A DNA stretch of 64,000 nt from Oxalobacteraceae bacterium (GCA_025352145.1 JANXTY010000006.1:124001-188000), one strand, 5' to 3'. Positions 26,853-36,546 are shown, numbered from the stretch's first letter. The notes: generated from the letters alone by a model not told the origin. Program-made: numbers and translations.

Positions 26853-28172
26853 ATGTTAAGCCGATTCATTACTATGCTGATTTTACTACTGGTTGTTACC
26901 AGTCTTGTGCAGGCGGCCGAAGCAGGGCGTATAGTATTTGTGGCAGGGCAGGTGCATGTTTCCAGTCGTGCTTTAGTGCTAGGTGATGCTATTCAGGAGG
27001 GCGATGAGATTGCCACTGGGGCTGATGGCTATGCTTATTTGAAGACAGTCGACAACGGTTTTCTCATTCTTCGACCTGGCACTCGGGCACGTATCGCTGC
27101 TTACCATGTGGATCAAAAAAATCCTGCAAATACACGCGTCAAACTTGAATTGTTGAGTGGCGTTGCGCGAAGCATCTCCGGTGAGGCAGTTAAGGCCGCA
27201 CGTCAAAATTTTCGTTTTAACACCCCGGTTGCTGCCATCGGAGTGCGTGGTACCGACTTCACCGTATTTACCGACCAGGAAACGTCTCGTGTTGCGGTTA
27301 TTTCCGGCGGCGTGATCGTTAGCGGTTTTTCCGGGGGCTGCGGACCCGAAGGCGGTGGCCCGTGCGAAGGAGGGTTTAGCCGGGAGTTATTCGCGAACCA
27401 ACTTAATCACATTCTGCAAATTCAGCGAGGGCAAATTGTGCCTCAGCTGTTGCCTAGCAATGGGCTATCGCCCGATCTTAGTGCTCCTCCCCGTAGTGAT
27501 GAGCCGAGCGTTAAGGCGGCCTCCGGCGTTGATCCTGTGAAACTGGGCGCCAACGACCTTATTCTTGATCCGAAAAAAACTACTGGCCTGTTGAATATTA
27601 CGAATGTACCCTTGCGGCCAACAGTAGTCGTTCCTGTAGTGGCCGTGGTGCCTGTAGTAGTCGCCCCTTCGTCACCGGAAATATTGTGGGGACGTTGGGA
27701 GGCAGTCGCCAGTTTGCCTGCTGATGCACCCGTGCTGGACAAGCTTAAAAATGGGACTTATGATCCGGCGACCGTGATTGGTTCATTCGCCATTTCACGT
27801 GTGAGCAATTCAGCGCTGGTGCTGCCGAAGGAGGGGCATGCGGCATTTAGTCTTGCTGGTAGCGAGGCTTATACACAGGTTGCAGGGCAAGCGCCGACTG
27901 TTGCGCAAATCGCTGATTCACGCCTGGATATTGACTTCTTTTTACGTGCATTTTCCACCACCTTGAAGGTGGTATCACCAGGTGCGCAGGTAGATATTTT
28001 TGCTCAAGGCGACGTTACTCTCAAGGGCGAATTAGTGAGCAATATCGTCCAGTCAAATGCTACTGTAAAGGGCTATTTGGGTGGTGCGAACGCCCAAGAA
28101 GCCGGCTATGTTTTTAAAAGCATTGACCAGCCTGCATTGAGTGCTTTCGGCGCAACCAAGTGGTCAAGATAG
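26853..28172 (+). CDS. FecR-domain periplasmic protein
   Basis: 439-aa exported protein. A signal peptide (LSRFITMLILLLVVTSLVQA) ends near residue 22. The FecR domain follows at about 25-160, with GDAIQEGDEIATGADGYAYL, LRPGTRARI and NTPVAAIGVRGTDFTVF. The remainder has a Pro/Val-rich linker (VVVPVVAVVPVVVAP, about 250-265) and an unrecognised C-terminal domain. The strong ribosome site GGAGGT (26843-26848) fixes the start at ATG 26853 rather than 26790, which would run through the CRP boxes. No sigma factor or TonB receptor is adjacent, so this is not a classical FecIRA set. The divergent CHASE2 cyclase suggests a shared signalling or surface role. Confidence 0.85.
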   Translation: MLSRFITMLILLLVVTSLVQAAEAGRIVFVAGQVHVSSRALVLGDAIQEGDEIATGADGYAYLKTVDNGFLILRPGTRARIAAYHVDQKNPANTRVKLELLSGVARSISGEAVKAARQNFRFNTPVAAIGVRGTDFTVFTDQETSRVAVISGGVIVSGFSGGCGPEGGGPCEGGFSRELFANQLNHILQIQRGQIVPQLLPSNGLSPDLSAPPRSDEPSVKAASGVDPVKLGANDLILDPKKTTGLLNITNVPLRPTVVVPVVAVVPVVVAPSSPEILWGRWEAVASLPADAPVLDKLKNGTYDPATVIGSFAISRVSNSALVLPKEGHAAFSLAGSEAYTQVAGQAPTVAQIADSRLDIDFFLRAFSTTLKVVSPGAQVDIFAQGDVTLKGELVSNIVQSNATVKGYLGGANAQEAGYVFKSIDQPALSAFGATKWSR

Positions 28173-28318
28173 CTTGGCGTAGTAACAATAACTTCTGTCA
28201 TTCCCTTGTGTTCTACTTTGATTGAGGAAAACTCTTTTCCCTCTCTCATCGATAGCTATTGACCTCTGTTTCGACGGGTGTCAAATAAACCACAAATAAT
28301 CAGTTTTATTTTCGTCGT

Positions 28319-28363
28319 TGTGACAACCATCACAACATTCGAGTGAGGTTATGGCAATATACT
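28319..28363 (+). promoter_or_regulatory. CRP-type box and promoter of the S-layer-like gene
   Basis: A perfect TGTGA-CAACCA-TCACA box at 28319-28334 is followed by a TATACT -10 element at 28358-28363. With the start of transcription about 7 bases after the -10, the box centre is near -43, close to the -41.5 position of class II CRP activation, and it abuts a poor -35. This geometry suggests activation. The gene starts at 28462, leaving a leader of about 90 bases. Confidence 0.65.
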
Positions 28364-28461
28364 CCCAGTTCTGCAAAAACCACTCAGCGTATGAACAGCG
28401 CTGTTTGTCCTGAGTAGCAGACAAATATGGTTTAAACCACTAACTTTAAAGGATACACATC

Positions 28462-31400
28462 ATGGCAGCATCCGACTATGCAGCAGTAACGCAACAACTA
28501 TACATTTCCTATTTTGGCCGTCCAGCTGATACTTTGGGGGCCGCTTCTATGCAGGCTGCGCTCAATGCAGCAGGCGCGCCCACCACCATCGCGGGCCTGA
28601 ACTCAGTATATAAGACCAATGCGACTGTCAAGGCATTGGTAGATTCCTTCGGTAACAGCGCCGAATCGCTTGCGCTGTATCCAGGCACAGATGCAATCAC
28701 CTTCGTTGCTGCAATTTATCAGAACATTCTGAATCGTACCGCTGATATTGCTGGCCTGACTTTTTGGGCAACAGCCATTCAAAATGGTACATTGACTCGT
28801 GGCGCGGCTTCCGCTGCGATCATGGCGGGTGCTTTGGCTAACACGACTGCCCAAGGCGTGGTTGATGCTGCCATCGTCAACAACAAAACCACCGTTGCGA
28901 CTAATTTCACCTTTAACATCGATACTGGCGCTGAAGCAATCGCTTACGCCGGCAATACGGCTGCGGGACTTGCCCGCACTATGCTGTCCACTGTGACCAA
29001 TACGACAGACACGACTGCGTTCCAGGCGACCGTAACCAGCACACTGGTTAATATCGTTAATACAGGCGGTGCGGCTGGTCAGACCTTTACTTTGACAACG
29101 GGGATCGACACATTGGTCGGAACGAATGCCAATGATACATTTACAGCCAATGCAACGGCCGGACCCGTATTGACAGCACTCGATAACATCGATGGGGGCA
29201 ACGGCAATGACACACTGAGCGTTGCTGATACTGCTGCGATCACCGTGTTGCCAAGCATGACGGTGAAAAATATTGAAACTGCCAATCTGACTTCAGGCGT
29301 AGCAGTTACTGCTGACGTGACAGGGTGGACTGGTCTGACGAAGCTCAATGTGGTGAGCAGCTCGACGGGTGCCGCGGTTGATACGATCACTGCTGGTACC
29401 ACTACTGCCGTTACCGTAGTGGACGTGGCTGCAGCAGCTGCGACAGCCAACCTGACCGTCACTGGCGGATCGTCGGTGACGATTACCGAAGCCAACGGCA
29501 TTGCCAACAGCAGTGCAAAAACGATTACCGTCAATGGCGGAGCCGGTACGACTAGCGCATCGGTGACGCAAACCACAACGACTGCAAATCAAGCGCAATC
29601 TGTCACCATCACTGACACTAATCAAGCTGGCGGTACAAAAGCGGGCGTCATTACCACAGTCATTCTGGATGGCATTAACACACAAGCAGCAACCATTCTT
29701 GACAGCGCTCTGACCAGTCTGACAGTTAATAATTCCGGTGCTGCTACCACCGTTACGATTAATGAAGGCGCTTTTGCAACGCCAGCAACTACGTTGGGTT
29801 TAACTCTCAGTGCCAATACAGCCCTGACTGTCAATGATGCCGGTTCTAAGTACACGACATTGAACGTGACGACTAGCACTGCATCAGATTTAATCGCTGG
29901 TGCTGGCTTCAGTGCTCTCACGGCAGAAACCATCGCAGGTTCGGGTGTGTTGAATCAGACTGGTACTAATCTGAGCGGTCTCAAAACAATCGCAATTAGC
30001 GGTGCGGCTGGTCTTACAGACACTACCTTAAGTGGTTTGGCGGCGTTGACTTCGGTGACTTCAACCTCAACGGGTGTTGTTACCGCTACGTTGAACGCAG
30101 GGCAAACGTCCTTTACCGGCGGTGCTGGTCGGGATGTCATCACCATCACTACAGCTGCTACCAAAGCAATCGCCGGCGGTACAGCAACCAACAATGAACT
30201 TGTCTGGAATGCCGCTGCTGCAACGACTTTTGGCACCGTCACAGGCTTTACGACTTTGGGTGTTTCGACATTGTCGTCCGGTACATTTGACATGAGCAAG
30301 TTGCCTACCTTTACGGGAATTGATGTGGTGGGTACCTTGGCTGGTCCGACCACATTCAGCAATGTGTCGAAAAATGCTCCTTTGTCGATTGGGGCTTCGG
30401 TTGCTCAGTCCATCAATTACACAGCTGCTGACATTACTGGACCCACAGATGTTATGACCTTGACTTTGGGCAGTGCGACAAATGCGACAGCCCTTACGGT
30501 AGCTGATTTGGCTCTTTTTGATTCTACAGGCTTTGGGATTGGTACCGTTAATTTGGTCAGCAATGATTCTGTTGCCGCTGGAGTGAATACAATTACCGCG
30601 TTTAATGACGGCTCCTTAGGAACGTTGACCGTGACGGGTAACGCCGGTTTGAACATTGGTGCCTTCAAAGATTCTGCTGCTTCTCTGACGATCAATGGTA
30701 ATGAGACTGGCACTGGCGGACTTACCTTTGTTGGTATTACGGGTTCGGGCGCAACTGGGCTGGCTACTGTCGGGTTTACCGGCTCTGACGTTATTGCAGT
30801 CACTAATCTGACAACAGTTGGCTCCACATTGACCGTCACTGACAGTGCTACCGCTGCTGTTACTATTGCTACCCTGGTTGATGGTTCTGCAGGAACAGAG
30901 ACCTTTACCAACACAGGTTCAGCTGTGTTGACAGTCGCTACCCACACTGGTGCAGGCGTAAGTACCATTAATCTGAATGGTCAGGTGGTATACACGGCAT
31001 CTGCGCTGACTGGCCCTACCGGCGGATATCAGGTCAACGGCACAACCGACAATCAGATCGTGACGCTTACAGGTACGGCTACTGCCGGCGGTAAGACCGA
31101 TAACATCAAGTTGGGGAATGGTGCCAACGTGCTTAGTTTTATTGAAACCGCTGGTGCAACGACTAACATCACTGTTGGTACAGGTGCCAATAACATTACG
31201 GTCGGTCCGCAAACGGCGAACATCACGCTTGGTACTCATACCTCGGTCACTGGTTCCGACACGATCAACGTGGGATTGAATGGCAGCGTGACTATCATGA
31301 CCACTATCACTGGTGCAGTTGCCGGCGATAAAATCGGTATCGCTTCAGCTACTGCGCAGCCATTGATCAAGGTAACAGCAGCGATGGTTACGGCAGATGT

Positions 31401-31659
31401 GACCAATGCTGCTGGCGATCCGACCTTGTTTACAAGCTATGTGACGACTGCGCTTGACGCTGCTGCGGCTGGTGGCGCTGGCCTCGCTCAGTTCCAGGTG
31501 GCTTGGTTCAATTTCCAAGGCAATACTTACTTCGTTGAGCAAGGTGCAGCGACGGGTACGTTTTCTGTAGGAGCAGCTGACACAATCGTGAAACTGGTGG
31601 GTATTTACGATGAAACAAGCATTGGTGCGGTTGCTGCGGGTAAGATCACTTTGGTGTAA
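28462..31659 (+). CDS. S-layer-like secreted protein with DUF4214 N-terminus and RTX/beta-roll repeats
   Basis: 1065-aa Thr/Ala/Gly-rich protein with very few charged or Cys residues. A DUF4214 module occupies about residues 5-200 (QQLYISYFGRPADTLGA; FVAAIYQNILNRTADIAG). The RTX/hemolysin-type piece TGIDTLVGTNANDTF...GGNGNDTLSV follows at about 212-255, then long degenerate beta-strand repeats to the end. There is no signal peptide and the C-terminus is hydrophobic (AAGKITLV), both consistent with type I secretion. The architecture resembles RTX-type S-layer proteins such as Caulobacter RsaA, which are also exported by PrtD-type systems. ATG 28462 follows AAGGA. Expression appears tied to a CRP-type box, and a strong terminator follows. 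It could alternatively be an adhesin. Confidence 0.82.
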   Translation: MAASDYAAVTQQLYISYFGRPADTLGAASMQAALNAAGAPTTIAGLNSVYKTNATVKALVDSFGNSAESLALYPGTDAITFVAAIYQNILNRTADIAGLTFWATAIQNGTLTRGAASAAIMAGALANTTAQGVVDAAIVNNKTTVATNFTFNIDTGAEAIAYAGNTAAGLARTMLSTVTNTTDTTAFQATVTSTLVNIVNTGGAAGQTFTLTTGIDTLVGTNANDTFTANATAGPVLTALDNIDGGNGNDTLSVADTAAITVLPSMTVKNIETANLTSGVAVTADVTGWTGLTKLNVVSSSTGAAVDTITAGTTTAVTVVDVAAAAATANLTVTGGSSVTITEANGIANSSAKTITVNGGAGTTSASVTQTTTTANQAQSVTITDTNQAGGTKAGVITTVILDGINTQAATILDSALTSLTVNNSGAATTVTINEGAFATPATTLGLTLSANTALTVNDAGSKYTTLNVTTSTASDLIAGAGFSALTAETIAGSGVLNQTGTNLSGLKTIAISGAAGLTDTTLSGLAALTSVTSTSTGVVTATLNAGQTSFTGGAGRDVITITTAATKAIAGGTATNNELVWNAAAATTFGTVTGFTTLGVSTLSSGTFDMSKLPTFTGIDVVGTLAGPTTFSNVSKNAPLSIGASVAQSINYTAADITGPTDVMTLTLGSATNATALTVADLALFDSTGFGIGTVNLVSNDSVAAGVNTITAFNDGSLGTLTVTGNAGLNIGAFKDSAASLTINGNETGTGGLTFVGITGSGATGLATVGFTGSDVIAVTNLTTVGSTLTVTDSATAAVTIATLVDGSAGTETFTNTGSAVLTVATHTGAGVSTINLNGQVVYTASALTGPTGGYQVNGTTDNQIVTLTGTATAGGKTDNIKLGNGANVLSFIETAGATTNITVGTGANNITVGPQTANITLGTHTSVTGSDTINVGLNGSVTIMTTITGAVAGDKIGIASATAQPLIKVTAAMVTADVTNAAGDPTLFTSYVTTALDAAAAGGAGLAQFQVAWFNFQGNTYFVEQGAATGTFSVGAADTIVKLVGIYDETSIGAVAAGKITLV

Positions 31660-31685
31660 ACTTTGGTGTAAGTTTCACGGCTCTC

Positions 31686-31727
31686 ATTGCGGGGGAATGG
31701 CGGGATAATTTCTGCCCCTTTCGCAAT
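31686..31727 (+). repeat. 3' hairpin after the S-layer-like gene
   Basis: ATTGCG-GGGG (31686-31695) can pair with CCCC-TTT-CGCAAT (31715-31727), leaving a 3-base bulge. No T-run follows, so it is not a classical terminator. It lies between the stop codon and the terminator at 31734 and may stabilise the 3' end of an abundant mRNA. Confidence 0.5.
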
Positions 31728-31733
31728 AAAATT

Positions 31734-31770
31734 AAAACCCCGACCCTCACAAGGGGGCGGGGTTTTTTCT
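31734..31770 (+). terminator. Rho-independent terminator of the S-layer-like gene
   Basis: AAAACCCCG (31734-31742) pairs with CGGGGTTTT (31758-31766). An inner CCC/GGG extension sits beside an A bulge, and the T-run is at 31763-31768. The stem is strong and separates the S-layer-like gene from the methyltransferase genes. Confidence 0.9.
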
Positions 31771-31832
31771 TAGTCGGCCGTTCTTGGCGCATTGAGAAAA
31801 CCCCCTTCTTCTTTACATAAAGCGAATATATT

Positions 31833-33368
31833 ATGACCGACTGGACTGCCGGCTATGTCGCCGACATTGGCTATACTTTTGGCTATTATCAAGAACTTAA
31901 TCCCTTGCGTGTGAAACTCGCTTTCCTCAACGCAGGGTTGGCGTCGCCAGAAATCGGCACGGCTTGTGAATTAGGTTTTGGGCAGGGTGTGAGTACTAAT
32001 TTACATGCTGCAGCATCATTGACTCAATGGCATGGTACGGATTTCAATCCTTCGCAGGCGGGCTTTGCCCAGGAATTAGCGACCGTATCCGGCGCGGGCG
32101 CTAAGCTTTACGACGAAGCATTTGCCGATTTTGCTAATCGGGCGGATTTGCCTGAATTTGACTATATCGGACTGCACGGGATCTGGAGCTGGATTTCGGG
32201 CGAGAATCGCGCCGTCATTGTGGACTTTCTTCGTCGTAAGCTCAAGGTGGGTGGGGTGTTGTACATTAGTTACAACACTCAGCCGGGGTGGGCCGCCACG
32301 GTGCCTTTACGTGACCTGCTTACAGAGCATGGGGAGGTGATGGGGGTGCCTGGTCATGGCATTGTGCGGCGCATTGATGCTGCACTCGACTTTGCTGACA
32401 AACTCTTTGCGACCAACCCGTCTTTTGCAAAAGCGAATCCGCAAGTCGTCGAGCGACTGAAGGCGATTCGGGGTCAGAATCGTAATTACCTGGCGCATGA
32501 ATACTTCAACCACGATTGGTTGCCCATGCCTTTTTCTCGCATGGCCGAATGGTTGTCACCAGCCAAATTGAACTTTGCTTGTTCCGCGAACTATCTGGAT
32601 TATGTTGATCCGGCGAATCTCTTGCCCGAGCAATTGGCGTTTCTGAAAGAGATTCCCGATACGATGTTTCGTGAGACAGTGCGCGATTTTATGGTTAACC
32701 AGCAATTTCGGAAGGACTATTGGGTACGCGGTGCGCGCAGACTGAGTGTGCTGGAACAAGTAGAAGGCCTTCGCAGGCAACGGGTCATGCTGTTAAAACC
32801 GCGCGCGGAGGTATCCCTAAAAGTAAAAGGCGCATTGGGCGAGGCCACCTTGCATGAAGCGATTCACGCTCCAATTCTTGACGTACTGGCAGATAATCAG
32901 CCTAAAACTCTGGGACAGATCGAGTTAGCTGTGAAAGATAAAGCGATTAGCTTCGCCCATGTAAAGGAGGCAACGTTAATGCTGATTGGATCAGAGGTTC
33001 TGACTGCTGTGCAGGATGAGGCGTTGATTGCAAAGACCAGAAAACAAACTGACAAGCTCAATACTTATCTGTGCAATAAGGCACGGGGTAGTAACGATAT
33101 TAATAGCCTCGTCAGCCCATTGACGGGTGGAGGTGTGACGGTAGGGCGTTTTGAACAATTATTTTTGCTCGCCATCGGCCAGAAAAAAAATCATCCTGCG
33201 GACTTAGCTTCTTTCGCATGGCAAATTCTTGCTGCGCAGGGCCAAAATATTATCAAAGAAGGCAAGACGCTGGAGGGTGTGGAACAGAATATGGCCGAAC
33301 TGACAGCCCAAGCCCTTGCATTTTCCGAGAAGCATTTGCCGATTTTGAAAATATTAGCGATTACCTGA
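31833..33368 (+). CDS. Methyltransferase with methyltransferase-regulatory domain
   Basis: 511-aa class I SAM-dependent methyltransferase. The SAM-binding domain lies at about 40-200 (ACELGFGQGVSTNLHAA, FDYIGLHGIWSWIS, LKVGGVLYISYNT). A predicted methyltransferase regulatory domain (PF10119-like) lies at about 210-300, followed by a winged-helix-like tail (TLGQIELAVKDKAISFAHV). Such proteins often accompany surface-protein or glycan loci. It lies after the S-layer-like gene's terminator and 55 bases before a second methyltransferase, so those two probably form an operon. The substrate is unknown; a surface protein or its glycan is possible. Confidence 0.85.
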   Translation: MTDWTAGYVADIGYTFGYYQELNPLRVKLAFLNAGLASPEIGTACELGFGQGVSTNLHAAASLTQWHGTDFNPSQAGFAQELATVSGAGAKLYDEAFADFANRADLPEFDYIGLHGIWSWISGENRAVIVDFLRRKLKVGGVLYISYNTQPGWAATVPLRDLLTEHGEVMGVPGHGIVRRIDAALDFADKLFATNPSFAKANPQVVERLKAIRGQNRNYLAHEYFNHDWLPMPFSRMAEWLSPAKLNFACSANYLDYVDPANLLPEQLAFLKEIPDTMFRETVRDFMVNQQFRKDYWVRGARRLSVLEQVEGLRRQRVMLLKPRAEVSLKVKGALGEATLHEAIHAPILDVLADNQPKTLGQIELAVKDKAISFAHVKEATLMLIGSEVLTAVQDEALIAKTRKQTDKLNTYLCNKARGSNDINSLVSPLTGGGVTVGRFEQLFLLAIGQKKNHPADLASFAWQILAAQGQNIIKEGKTLEGVEQNMAELTAQALAFSEKHLPILKILAIT

Positions 33369-33423
33369 ACCTGATAGCGATAGCTTTACACGATTCGTTC
33401 ATGCAATCACCGGAGCATTGCCT

Positions 33424-34026
33424 TTGAAAACCTTCCTGCACGTAGGCTGTGGCCACAAGCGGAAAGACCAGACAACTGATGGTTTCAATACAGTGCAATG
33501 GACTGAATTGCGCTTTGATATCGATAAGCAGGTTCAACCTGATATCGTGGGCACGATGCTCGATATGTCTGTAGTGGCCGATGCCTCGGTCGATGCGGTT
33601 TTTTCAAGTCACAATATCGAACATTTCTATCCGCATGAAGTACCGCTGGTTCTCACAGAATTCAAACGGGTACTTAAGCCCGATGGCATAGCCGTCATTA
33701 CTTGCCCCGATCTGCGATCTATCTGCGCATTAATCGCGGCTGATAAACTGACGGAACCGGCTTATACGTCTCCTGCAGGAGCGATTGCTCCCATAGACAT
33801 TCTTTACGGTTACCGTCCGGCGATGGCCAAGGGAAACCTCTTCATGGCACACCGCTGCGGCTTCACCGAGAAAACTCTCATCGGCGTACTTCAAGCTGCG
33901 GGGTTTGTTGCAATCGCCAGCAAAAGCCGCGCACATCCTTATTACGATCTATGGTGCGTCGCGGGCGTTCGTCACCTGGATGAGACGACTATGCGGGTTC
34001 TGGCCTCAAGCCATTTTCCGGCATAA
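33424..34026 (+). CDS. Small class I methyltransferase
   Basis: 200-aa SAM-dependent methyltransferase: FLHVGCGHKRKDQTTDGF, then FSSHNIEHFYPHEVPLVLTEFKRVL and KPDGIAVITCPDLRS. The start is TTG 33424, 8 bases after GGAG (33412-33415); TTG 33418 is in frame but too close to that site. The ATG at 33401 is out of frame. It follows the larger methyltransferase closely and probably shares its transcript. The EHF...EFKRVLKPDG arrangement is typical of glycan-biosynthesis methyltransferases. Substrate unknown. Confidence 0.82.
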   Translation: MKTFLHVGCGHKRKDQTTDGFNTVQWTELRFDIDKQVQPDIVGTMLDMSVVADASVDAVFSSHNIEHFYPHEVPLVLTEFKRVLKPDGIAVITCPDLRSICALIAADKLTEPAYTSPAGAIAPIDILYGYRPAMAKGNLFMAHRCGFTEKTLIGVLQAAGFVAIASKSRAHPYYDLWCVAGVRHLDETTMRVLASSHFPA

Positions 34027-34095
34027 GGCATATCGACATATTTTTCTTACTGTTGGGTGTGATGGGTTCATCATAATGTTGGTGGGGGTAAAGGA

Positions 34096-36246
34096 TTATT
34101 CACACCACTTCTGCCACATGCCGCGCATGACAGTTTCGAAGTGCATTGCAAAGCGTGGTGCGTCGAAGATCGGAGAATTGATAACCTGGTGTCGCAGTCT
34201 TGTGCGCAAACCAGCCAAACATTGCAGGTCGCTAGCATGGGCCACCGCCCGTGCAACGTAGTCGTCAGTGTTGCTGGCGATCCACTCAGCTAGGTTGGCA
34301 TTCATCATTAGACCGACACCTTGACGTGAGAGAAAGCGATCTCCTGCTAATGTCAACACTGGTACACCCATCCATAAACTCTCAACACTGGTGGTGCCCC
34401 CTGTGTAGGGGAAGGGGTCGAGGGCAATGTCCACATGCTGATATGAGGCTAGGTAATCTACTCGGGGAGACGGGCCTTCCAGGATGATCCGATCGGCGGT
34501 GATGCCATAGGATGCAAATCGTTCCGTGGTGTTGTGTCGGGCCGATGGCTCGCTCAATTGTTTTGCTTTAAGGAGTAGTCGACTGGCGGGTATGGATAAA
34601 AGAATCTGTGCCCATACCGTTACGACAGCATCGTTCATTTTCGCCAAATTGTTGAAGCACCCGAAGGTGATATAACCGTTGCTGAGTGCAGGAAGGGGAT
34701 TTACTGGGAGGTCAATGTTCGGAGGAGTAAAGCAAAGTCTGGTTTCTGGCAGTCGCCATATTTTCTCCGTAAAGTTAAGTTCTTCTGCTTCCGGCAATGT
34801 CCAAGGGTCGGCGAGGAGGTAGTCGATAGCTTTCACCCCGGTGGTAGCAAAATAGCCCAGCCAACTAACTTGCACCGGGGCGGGCTTGTAGGCGAATACG
34901 GCAAGGCGATTATGTGCAGTGTGACCGGACAGATCGATTAAGATATCAATGCCATCATCACGGATCTTTTGGGCAAAGCGGTCGTCGGCTAGTCTCACTG
35001 CACAATGCCAGCCCGTGCAGCAGGCTTTAATCCTTTCGGAGATGGCATCTGTGCCAACTTGGGTTGGATAGGCAAAAAATTCCAACTGCCCTACTGCTTG
35101 ACCAACTAGGGCGACGAGAACATTTTCCAAAAAAAATCCTACAGGATGTTCACGCAAATCTCCAGATACCAGCCCAATGCGCAAACATCGGGCAGGATTG
35201 GGGATGTTAGGCCAGGCGGTGGAGGGAGAAACTTGTCGGGTGACAAGCTCACCAAAGCGCAGGGCTGCCGCCATCGACATTGCAGAGGATTGATCAGCCA
35301 AGTAGCTGTGCATGTACAGCATATTGCTATGCGCCATGACAAAGTCGGGCTTAATCGATAGGGCAAGGCGATAGTTTTCAAATGCTTCATCCACGTTCCC
35401 CATATTGTGCAAGACAATGCCGAGGTTGTTATATGCCTCGGCAAAATCTGGTCTGATCGCCAGCGCTTGTTCGTAGCTAGATGCCGCGCCGTTTAGTTGT
35501 CCTAAATCTTGCAGCGCTTTACCCAGGTTGAAATGAGCTTCGACGAAATCCGGTTTTATTTCTAGCGCTCTTCGGTAGGACGTTATTGCGTGATTAAATT
35601 CTCCATAGTCTTGAAACGCATTACCGAGGTTGTTATGCGCCTCGGCATCCTCACTCATTAGTTCAGTTGCCTTCTGTAAAGCCGGCCGGGCATCTTTTCC
35701 CTGCATTTGAAGTGCTGCCCCCAATCCGTTCCAGCAAAAGCCAGAGTGTGGATACTGTTCGAGCAGTACACGCACATGGCTTTCCAATTCGGCATAGCAA
35801 GCGGCGTTGAAAAGAGCTATCAGTTGGTGATGTTCGACGGCGGTAGGGCCCTCCTCTTTGACTGTATGGGTATTGGCTGCAGTTGTCGCCTTTTGCTGCA
35901 GAGATAGTATCTCCTGTGTATCAAGACCGTGTTGGATAGCGCTTCCTAGAATAGCTAGTGATTCTGCCACTTTGTTACACGCTAATAGGGCATCGGCATA
36001 CGAATGCCAGTAGCGCCAGTGAGAAGGATTGGTTTCGAGTGCGATCTTTAGATAGGACAGGCCATCCGTTGTTTTTCCTAGATGTCCTGCCAGCAAACCC
36101 AGGTTGTGGTTTGCATCTGAGTGATTAGGCTGTGTTTGAAGAATGGTACGGTAAAGTTGTTCGGCTTGTTGTAGTTGTCCTGTTTGATGAAGAGCGATAG
36201 CCCGTTGCAGTATGGCGTCGACAGTTTTGGATTCGGTAGCGACCAT
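34096..36246 (-). CDS. TPR-GT41 (O-GlcNAc transferase-like) glycosyltransferase
   Basis: 716-aa protein with N-terminal TPR helices at about 1-320. Well-formed 34-aa repeats include NNLGNAFQDYGEFNHAITSY and NLGKALQDLGQLNGAASSYE. The C-terminal SPINDLY/OGT-type domain spans about 345-710, with RIGLVSGDLREHPVGFF, DILIDLSGHTAHNRLAVFA, ITFGCFNNLAKM and DPFPYTGGTTSVESLWMGVP. GT41 enzymes attach sugars to Ser/Thr of proteins; the TPRs usually select substrate. It is divergent from a second GT41 gene at 36547. With the Thr-rich S-layer-like protein nearby, O-glycosylation of secreted cargo is a reasonable inference. ATG 36246 has a weak ribosome site. Confidence 0.88.
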   Translation of the reverse strand: MVATESKTVDAILQRAIALHQTGQLQQAEQLYRTILQTQPNHSDANHNLGLLAGHLGKTTDGLSYLKIALETNPSHWRYWHSYADALLACNKVAESLAILGSAIQHGLDTQEILSLQQKATTAANTHTVKEEGPTAVEHHQLIALFNAACYAELESHVRVLLEQYPHSGFCWNGLGAALQMQGKDARPALQKATELMSEDAEAHNNLGNAFQDYGEFNHAITSYRRALEIKPDFVEAHFNLGKALQDLGQLNGAASSYEQALAIRPDFAEAYNNLGIVLHNMGNVDEAFENYRLALSIKPDFVMAHSNMLYMHSYLADQSSAMSMAAALRFGELVTRQVSPSTAWPNIPNPARCLRIGLVSGDLREHPVGFFLENVLVALVGQAVGQLEFFAYPTQVGTDAISERIKACCTGWHCAVRLADDRFAQKIRDDGIDILIDLSGHTAHNRLAVFAYKPAPVQVSWLGYFATTGVKAIDYLLADPWTLPEAEELNFTEKIWRLPETRLCFTPPNIDLPVNPLPALSNGYITFGCFNNLAKMNDAVVTVWAQILLSIPASRLLLKAKQLSEPSARHNTTERFASYGITADRIILEGPSPRVDYLASYQHVDIALDPFPYTGGTTSVESLWMGVPVLTLAGDRFLSRQGVGLMMNANLAEWIASNTDDYVARAVAHASDLQCLAGLRTRLRHQVINSPIFDAPRFAMHFETVMRGMWQKWCE

Positions 36247-36546
36247 AGTAAAAATAGGTGGGGAATTGTCAGATTTGCTGAAGTTTGTAGCTTAGCACTG
36301 AAAAATGTAAATTTCTGCGTGTGTCGAAAGCAACCCAAATAACCTATGCTATTGAGAGGCGTACTGTCTGAAATCGAGTATGAAAAGGTGTGATAGAGAG
36401 CTAGATTAGCCGCGCTGAGATGGCTTTGAATAAAGTAACACGGTATGATTCCCCAACCCTCATATCGGGAATTTTTCTGCCTGTTTTTAGAAAAATATAG
36501 TGGTTTTGTGTGATCTTTGATCCCTTTGATTTAGTAAAGTGTTTTG

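Noticed and set aside
28224-28243. Possible terminator after the FecR-domain gene
   Set aside because: GAGGAAAA and TTTTCC(C)TC pair imperfectly and no T-run follows.
29079-31239. Long antisense frames across the S-layer-like gene
   Set aside because: They arise from the repetitive Thr/Ala/Val codon pattern, read as Val/Ala-rich strings without family likeness or ribosome sites.
28462-31659. Repeats in the S-layer-like gene as a CRISPR or simple tandem array
   Set aside because: The repetition is degenerate and at protein level; there are no constant-length direct repeats with spacers.
36510-36530. TGTGATC half-site before the plus-strand GT41 gene
   Set aside because: The second half does not match TCACA, so it is not counted as a CRP-type box.
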